Shown: positions 58,540 through 64,000 of the stretch, in pieces | Position numbering within the stretch: the first letter of the stretch is position 1 | Layout of the letters: every line of letters begins with the position of its first letter | Origin: Congeria kusceri | Taxonomy: Eukaryota > Mollusca > Bivalvia > Myida > Dreissenidae | Assembly: GCA_027627225.1 (NCBI GenBank) | Contig: CM051026.1 | Span: 8,933,425 to 8,997,424, forward strand | Direction of reading: 5' to 3' | Length of the DNA: 64,000 nucleotides | The notes under the pieces: generated by a model | Database searches by the model: none | The model's input: only the letters and a program-made list of their open reading frames with translations | Told to the model about the DNA's origin: nothing | Program-made: the position numbers and the translations under genes

Positions 58540-59544
58540 CATTTTATTTTATTTTAAATTTTTAAGCAATCATCGTAACTTTTTGCATACATTTTATTAA
58601 ATGCAATTTATTTCTACAGAATGAATATTCCCCATGACTTAGTTGAAGCTAAGTATACACGTTTTAAACAAAGATTATCAGATATTAAAACCAAGAGTGG
58701 CATCAAAACGTCAATGACGCTGCCAGATGGCACCACTATAAATATTTTAAAACGTTATTTAATACTGAAGATATATGAATATTGAAATGCCAAAAAACAC
58801 ATAAAATTGCAATATCAAAGTTCCGCTTTTCAAGTCATAAATTTCGAAATGAAACGGGCAGACAAAATAATATACAAAGAGAAAATACACTATGACTATT
58901 GTCTTGATTCCTGTAACATTTCTGAACTAGACTATGCATTCCAGGTTTTCTTTGTATGGCCTAAATTTTTCAACAGGGAACAAATAGTTTTGAAAACGGG
59001 TATCATAGAAAACCAACCCTGACTAACTATTATAGCGTAATGGCTGCTGGACATAAAACAACTATCCAAAAATTAGCTTTCTATGTCTGTAAATTGTCAT
59101 ACATATGCATACAATGAAAACACTACGAAAGTAATACATTTGTATTAATACCGTACTTAAATTAAAATTGTAAAGCATTACTCAAACGATATTTTTATTT
59201 GCTTATATTTTTATATCATGTTGCGCATATTTCAAATAATAATATCACGTACATGTATTATTACATGCTATGTTTAATGGGTCGGAGGCCTTCATTTATA
59301 AACTAAAATGTTCTTTTCTGTTCTTATATTCACAGACGTTGATATTTATTTATAAACTTTTATAATAATGCAAATAATAGAAGTCGCTTATCCTTGTATG
59401 AGAAATTTATTGTTGATGCTCGTTAGGTCTGTTGGTTTCCATTGGATCGCTGTTGTCCTTGAGCAGTCTCTTGCGCATGCGCACCGAGTGAGTGGAGGCA
59501 GTGAATGGAGCTGGTCGGCGTCGAGCTGAATCAGGCTGCGTACG
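58540..59544. other. Unassigned DNA
   Basis: No gene supported. A 71-codon frame at 58807-59022 has plausible composition but no recognisable domain or start context. Confidence 0.28.
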
Positions 59545-59640
59545 TGCAAATAATAATAATAATCATCATCATCATCATCATCAATCATCATCATAATAAT
59601 AAAAATAATAATTATTATTATAATATAATAATGTTATTAT
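59545..59640. repeat. (AAT)n/(ATC)n compound microsatellite
   Basis: Runs of aataat, then catcat, then aataataatt triplets over about 95 bp. Confidence 0.93.
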
Positions 59641-59787
59641 CTTAATGTGTTATGTAACTTATGGAACTCCATCAAGAGAATAGAAACAAAAGTTAAACAG
59701 AAAATATATAACTCATACGCAAATCAAAGCTTTACATTTCATTACCGCATAAGAAGCAGGTAAAACATACGAGCACCACCATACTTG

Positions 59788-60095
59788 CGCGTCTGTTTGT
59801 CTGCATCGTGGTCTGTTTGTTATCAACACCGTGGTCTGTTTGTTGTCTGCATTCTGGTCTGTTTGTTGTCTGCATCGTGGTCTGTTGTCTGCATCCTGGT
59901 CTGTTGTCTGTTTGTTGTCAGCATCGTGGTCTATTTGTTGTCTGCATCGTGGTCTATTTGTTGTCAGCATCGTGGTCTGTGTCAGCATTGTGGTCTATAG
60001 GTGTCAGCATCGTGGTCTGTCTGTTGTCAGCATCGTGGTCTGTTTGTTGTCTGCATCGTGGTCTGTTTGTTGTCCGCGTCGTGGTCTGTTTGGCT
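59788..60095. repeat. ~23-bp minisatellite
   Basis: About thirteen variants of 'tgtttgttgtctgcatcgtg' plus 'gtc' with deletions and substitutions (cagcatcg, gcattctg, ccgcgtcg). All three plus frames stay largely open because of unit length and composition. Words such as 'gtcgtctgcatcgtg' recur at 60383-60412, 60880-60915 and 61043-61085, so a looser older array extends beyond. Confidence 0.92.
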
Positions 60096-60099
60096 AGTA

Positions 60100-61633
60100 T
60101 ATTGCTGAAATTATTTGCAAAATGAACACAATTTAAACGAAACCTATAGATCTATTTATACAAAATAAAAATATGCTTCCGTGTTTTGCCACCTTTAGAT
60201 GTCCTTATAAGACTTGCAGTACTTCAATTGCTAGTGTATTGGTTGTAACTCATTCATTTGTTGTTGTTTTTTTAAGTTAAAGTATCACTGAAATTTCTCA
60301 TCATTAGAGTTACTATTTGGCATCTATTGGTTTCCTTCGCATTGTCGTCATGGAAGTAAGATCGTGATCTGCATCCAGCTCGGTTGTCGTCTGTATCGTC
60401 TGTATCGTCTGAAAAAAAGGTCGTATTTCAAATGGATCTTATGATTTTCGACTCGGGCTTGAATGGATATTGAATGAAAGAAGTCATGTCGCCAGTGCTA
60501 TCTAATGTATCGTGAAACCGAATTACTTAACAATTAAACAATTAATATATATTATATATGCAGCCTTTGATTTTGTCCTAATGGCGAATTCATTTTGTAT
60601 ATCTTACGGGTGACTGCAATCAAGTGAGATGCATATTTTTAGAAGTAACATTATAAATTTTGAAAATAGAGGTAAGCATCTTTCAAATGGGACGAGAATT
60701 GCAACATCTGATGAAATAAAGGAAAGTGACAGAAACGCCATTTTCCTATCATACCCTGTGATCATATGAAATTATGATTTACTGGTTTCTAACCTTAAAA
60801 TAACACTTAGCTCGTGGTTCGTTGTCATTCATTGTCGGCTGAATTTGGCTTCTGAATGTCGCTTGCCTCAAACTCTGTTTGTCGTCTGCATCGTGCCCGG
60901 AAGGTCGTCTGCATCATGCTCGGAATGCAAACTGCATACAGCTCTTGTTGACTTAAGCAAAGCCTGAAAATTATAATCATCAGATTAAGAATTAAATTTA
61001 GCTCGTGTTATCGTCGCCATCCATAGTCGCATGCACCAATCTATAGTTGTCGTCTGCACAAATCTCTAGTTGTCGCCTGCGTGCAGCAAAACGGAGTTTG
61101 GGGTGTCCTGGGAATCAGCCTCGTAGAAATGGCACTTCTGCAGCATATCAATCACTTTCATAACACGTCAGATATAACGCTGAAATAAAAACAATCAATA
61201 GACATAACATTTATTTTACGTTTTTACATTTTATTGCATGCCACAGTTTTGTTTTTGTACGACAGTGTGTTCATTGCTATAGAACATTAATCTACAGGTA
61301 ATTATTATTATTATAATTATTATAATAAACGCAAATGGCAACTTAAACTTTGGACGCAAGAATCCAAAGGTTTTGCCAACCCGTTAACTTTGATCATTTA
61401 AAGAGATTCGTTATTCCTTTAAAATGCCAGGTCATGACCCAGACGAGCCAGACGGCAGGGTGGGGGCGCCCTTTCCATATTGTCGCCAATTTTTACCGGG
61501 CATTGTTTTATAATTCACAGAAACAAACACACATCTTTTCCGACTTTTAATTTAATAAACTGAGCAGTTAAATTACAGTTTTAACCTAATAACACAGATA
61601 AATGTCGTCCATTTATTTAAAATAATCTGAATG
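60100..61633. other. Unassigned DNA with scattered minisatellite words
   Basis: No gene supported. Recurring 'gtcgtctgca' words relate it to the array at 59788. Confidence 0.35.
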
Positions 61634-63230
61634 GTGAGTCAAAGCTGCCATTTGCGAACACGATGTCAATATTGTGAGTCAAAGCTGCCATTTGCGAACA
61701 CAATGTCAATATTGTGAGTCAAAGCCGCCATTTGCGTACACAATGTCAATATTGTGAGTCAAAGCTGCCGTTTGCGTACACAATGTCAATATTGTGAGTC
61801 AAAGCTGCCATTTGCGTACACGATGTCAATATTGTGAGTCAAAGCTGCCATTTGCGTACACAATGTCAATATTGTGAGTCAAAGCTGCCATTTGCGTACA
61901 CAATGTCAATATTGTGAGTCAAAGCTGCCATTTGCGAACACAATGTCAATATTGTGAGTCAAAGCTGCCATTTGCGAACACAATGTCAATATTGTGAGTC
62001 AAAGCTGCCATTTGCGAACACGATGTCAATATTGTGAGTCAAAGCTGCCATTTGCGTACACGATGTCAATATTGTGAGTCAAAGCTGCCATTTGCGTACA
62101 CAATGTCAATATTGTGAGTCAAAGCTGCCATTTGCGAACACAATGTCAATATTGTGAGTCAAAGCTGCCATTTGCGAACACAATGTCAATATTGTGAGTC
62201 ACAGCTGCCATTTGCGTACACGATGTCAATATTGTGAGTCAAAGCTGCCATTTGCGAACACGATGTCAATATTGTGAGTCAAAGCTGCCATTTGCGTACA
62301 CAATGTCAATATTGTGAGTCAAAGCTGCCATTTGCGTACACAATGTCAATATTGTGAGTCAAAGCTGCCATTTGCGAACACAATGTCAATATTGTGAGTC
62401 AAAGCTGCCATTTGCGAACACAATGTCAATATTGTGAGTCAAAGCTGCCATTGGCGAACACAATGTCAATATTGTGAGTCAAAGCTGCCATTTGCGAACA
62501 CAATGTCAATATTGTGAGTCAAAGCTGCCATTTGCGTACACGATGTCAATATTGTGAGTCAAAGCTGCCATTTGCGAACACGATGTCAATATTGTGAGTC
62601 AAAGCTGCCATTTGCGTACACGATGTCAATATTGTGAGTCAAAGCTGCCATTTGCGTACACGATGTCAATATTGTGAGTCAAAGCTGCCATTTGCGTACA
62701 CAATGTCAATATTGTGAGTCAAAGCTGCCATTTGCGTACACAATGTCAATATTGTGAGTCAAAGCTGCCATTTGCGAACACAGTGTCAATATTGTGAGTC
62801 AAAGCTGCGATTTGCGAACACAATGTCAATATTGTGAGTCAAAGCTGCCATTTGCGAACGCAATGTCAATATTGTGAGTCAAAGCCGCCATTTGCGAACC
62901 CAATGTCAATATTGTGAGTCAAAGCTGCCATTTGCGTACACAATGTCAATATTGTGAGTCAAAGCTGCCATTTGCGAACACAATGTCAATATTGTGAGTC
63001 AAAGCTGCCATTTGCGAACACAATGTCAATATTGTGAGTCAAAGCTGACATTTGCGAACACAATGTCAATATTGTGAGTCAAAGCCGCCATTTGCGAACA
63101 CAATGTCAATATTGTGAGTCAAAGCTGCCATTTGCGAACACAATGTTAATATTGTGAGTCAAAGCTGCCATTTGCGAACACAATGTTAATATTGTGAGTC
63201 AAAGCCGCCATTTGCGAACACAATGTCAAT
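61634..63230. repeat. 40-bp satellite, 40 copies with higher-order pattern
   Basis: Forty head-to-tail copies of 'gtgagtcaaagctgccattt' plus 'gcgaacacaatgtcaatatt'. Most copies differ at only two dimorphic sites: gcgA/Taca and cA/Gatg. Rare private changes occur, for example cacagctgcc near 62200 and ttggcg near 62452. The last copies (from about 62940) are mostly of one type. Each junction contains the palindrome caatattg. Confidence 0.98.
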
Positions 63231-63260
63231 TTAAAAAGTGTATATTTAACGTATTAAAAG

Positions 63261-63420
63261 AGGTCGTAGTGGTGTAGTGGATATGGTGTCCGCCTTGCCG
63301 TCGCGAGATCGCGAGTTCGATCCCTACTCGGAAACGTTCAAAATATTTTTTTTTATTAACCAAGTACTGGTTCTACCCAGGAAACGGACTCTAAAATGTC
63401 TCAATAGGCCTCTGACTTTT
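63261..63420 (+). mobile_element. tRNA-headed SINE, second family
   Basis: Head with A-box-like 'gtggtgtagtggatatggtg' and B-box-like 'gagttcgatcccta' (63268-63330), then a T run, then tail 'ccaagtactggttctaccca' and 'tgtctcaataggcctctg'. It matches the minus-strand copy at 48108-48242. It begins about 30 bp after the 40-bp satellite. The stems do not close into a functional tRNA. Confidence 0.8.
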
Positions 63421-64000
63421 GACACAATCGAGCTTTAATTAATACTTTTAAACGAACGGATTAATACATTAGAAACTGAAGATTTCACAATTTCTAATTA
63501 ATTTGAGAGGTAGTGCCTTTAATAAAAATTTAGAGTTTTAAATGACATGAACACGTGATTTCAGTTTGACTTATCTGTTTATGGTATTCAATAGCAACCG
63601 GCCTCGTTCCCGCAATCGTTTGGAAACAGGAGCACCGTCGAAGCGAGGATTGCGTCTGCAAGAGATCGAGGAAACCGGTTAACTTGGCGGCCCAAAGACT
63701 GAAACTGGAAGAAAGCGTCTATAGGAGACCGATAAACGTTGTATTTTTGGATCACGAGACATGTAAAAGTGGATGTTTAGAACAAGCAATTTTTTTTCTC
63801 TATTGAAAAAAAAACTGACAATTTTATCAGGAGTATTCTAATAAAACTGTTTTTGTCTTGTGCCAAAACAAAATAATATAGTACTGCCGTACGAAAAGCA
63901 GGAAAATATATTGTATAGCAAACAATAAATGATCAAAATTTACTGTATTTGTTCTTACTTTCTGTTTTTGCTGTGTCATTTATTGTGCTTAACTGGTCGC
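63421..64000. other. Unassigned DNA
   Basis: No gene. Loosely inverted phrases around 63560-63710 ('aaccgg', 'gcaatcg') do not form a clear element. Confidence 0.3.

Noticed and set aside
59785..60125. Overlapping open frames of about 70-105 codons in three plus frames
   Set aside because: They are translations of the 23-bp minisatellite and do not look like a protein.
61634..63230. A CRISPR array
   Set aside because: The 40-bp units are contiguous with no unique spacers, and the context is eukaryotic. It is a satellite.
63261..63335. A functional tRNA gene
   Set aside because: A and B boxes are present, but acceptor and T stems do not pair, and a matching tail occurs at 48.1 kb, so it is a SINE head.

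Overview
The window looks like eukaryotic, AT-rich, intron- and repeat-dominated DNA from a marine or freshwater invertebrate. A bivalve mollusc, probably a heterodont such as a dreissenid, venerid or myid, fits best. The reasons are the abundant dispersed families whose bodies are short tandem units carrying phrases such as 'accaagtttcat' and 'gagttattgc', the foldback element with its 'gtgtcgtcccggattagcc' core, tRNA-headed short elements, a hAT transposon and a non-LTR retrotransposon. There is no bacterial operon structure, rRNA, convincing functional tRNA or CRISPR array. The species call is inference from repeat style, not proof.

Layout. 0-5 kb: a perfect 55-bp satellite lies beside a complete hAT transposon (1493-4111) with an intact 556-residue transposase. 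The hAT is inserted with a near-perfect 8-bp target duplication into a copy of a dispersed repeat. 5-10.4 kb: further dispersed families, a 1.2-kb inverted-repeat element, a tRNA-like short element, and a foldback element nested in a Helitron-like repeat. 10.4-23.5 kb: mostly unassigned DNA with one plausible minus-strand cysteine-rich exon (11.2 kb), a decayed DUF6589-like coding fragment broken by a triplet microsatellite (17.3-17.9 kb), two MITEs and a degenerate minisatellite. 23.8-39.3 kb: scattered open segments with splice-like borders on the plus strand may be exons of one unidentified gene. Their introns hold a MITE, an inverted-repeat element, Helitron-like fragments and, in antisense, a 5'-truncated LINE (34.28-37.55 kb). 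39.9-51.3 kb: tandem arrays, MITEs, short tRNA-like elements, a diverged local duplication and a 165-bp-unit Helitron-like repeat. 51.3-64 kb: largely unassigned, with trinucleotide-rich tracts, a 23-bp minisatellite, a 40-copy 40-bp satellite showing higher-order structure, and a tRNA-headed SINE.

Only the hAT transposase is a confident intact gene. The LINE and the DUF6589-like fragment are broken. The candidate host exons rest on splice-like borders and reading-frame agreement only. The most coherent pattern is a set of at least five repeats with different tandem bodies but the same kind of end, a hairpin (or foldback) followed by CTAA, which suggests non-autonomous rolling-circle elements. 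I found no clear sign of a wholly new biological system.
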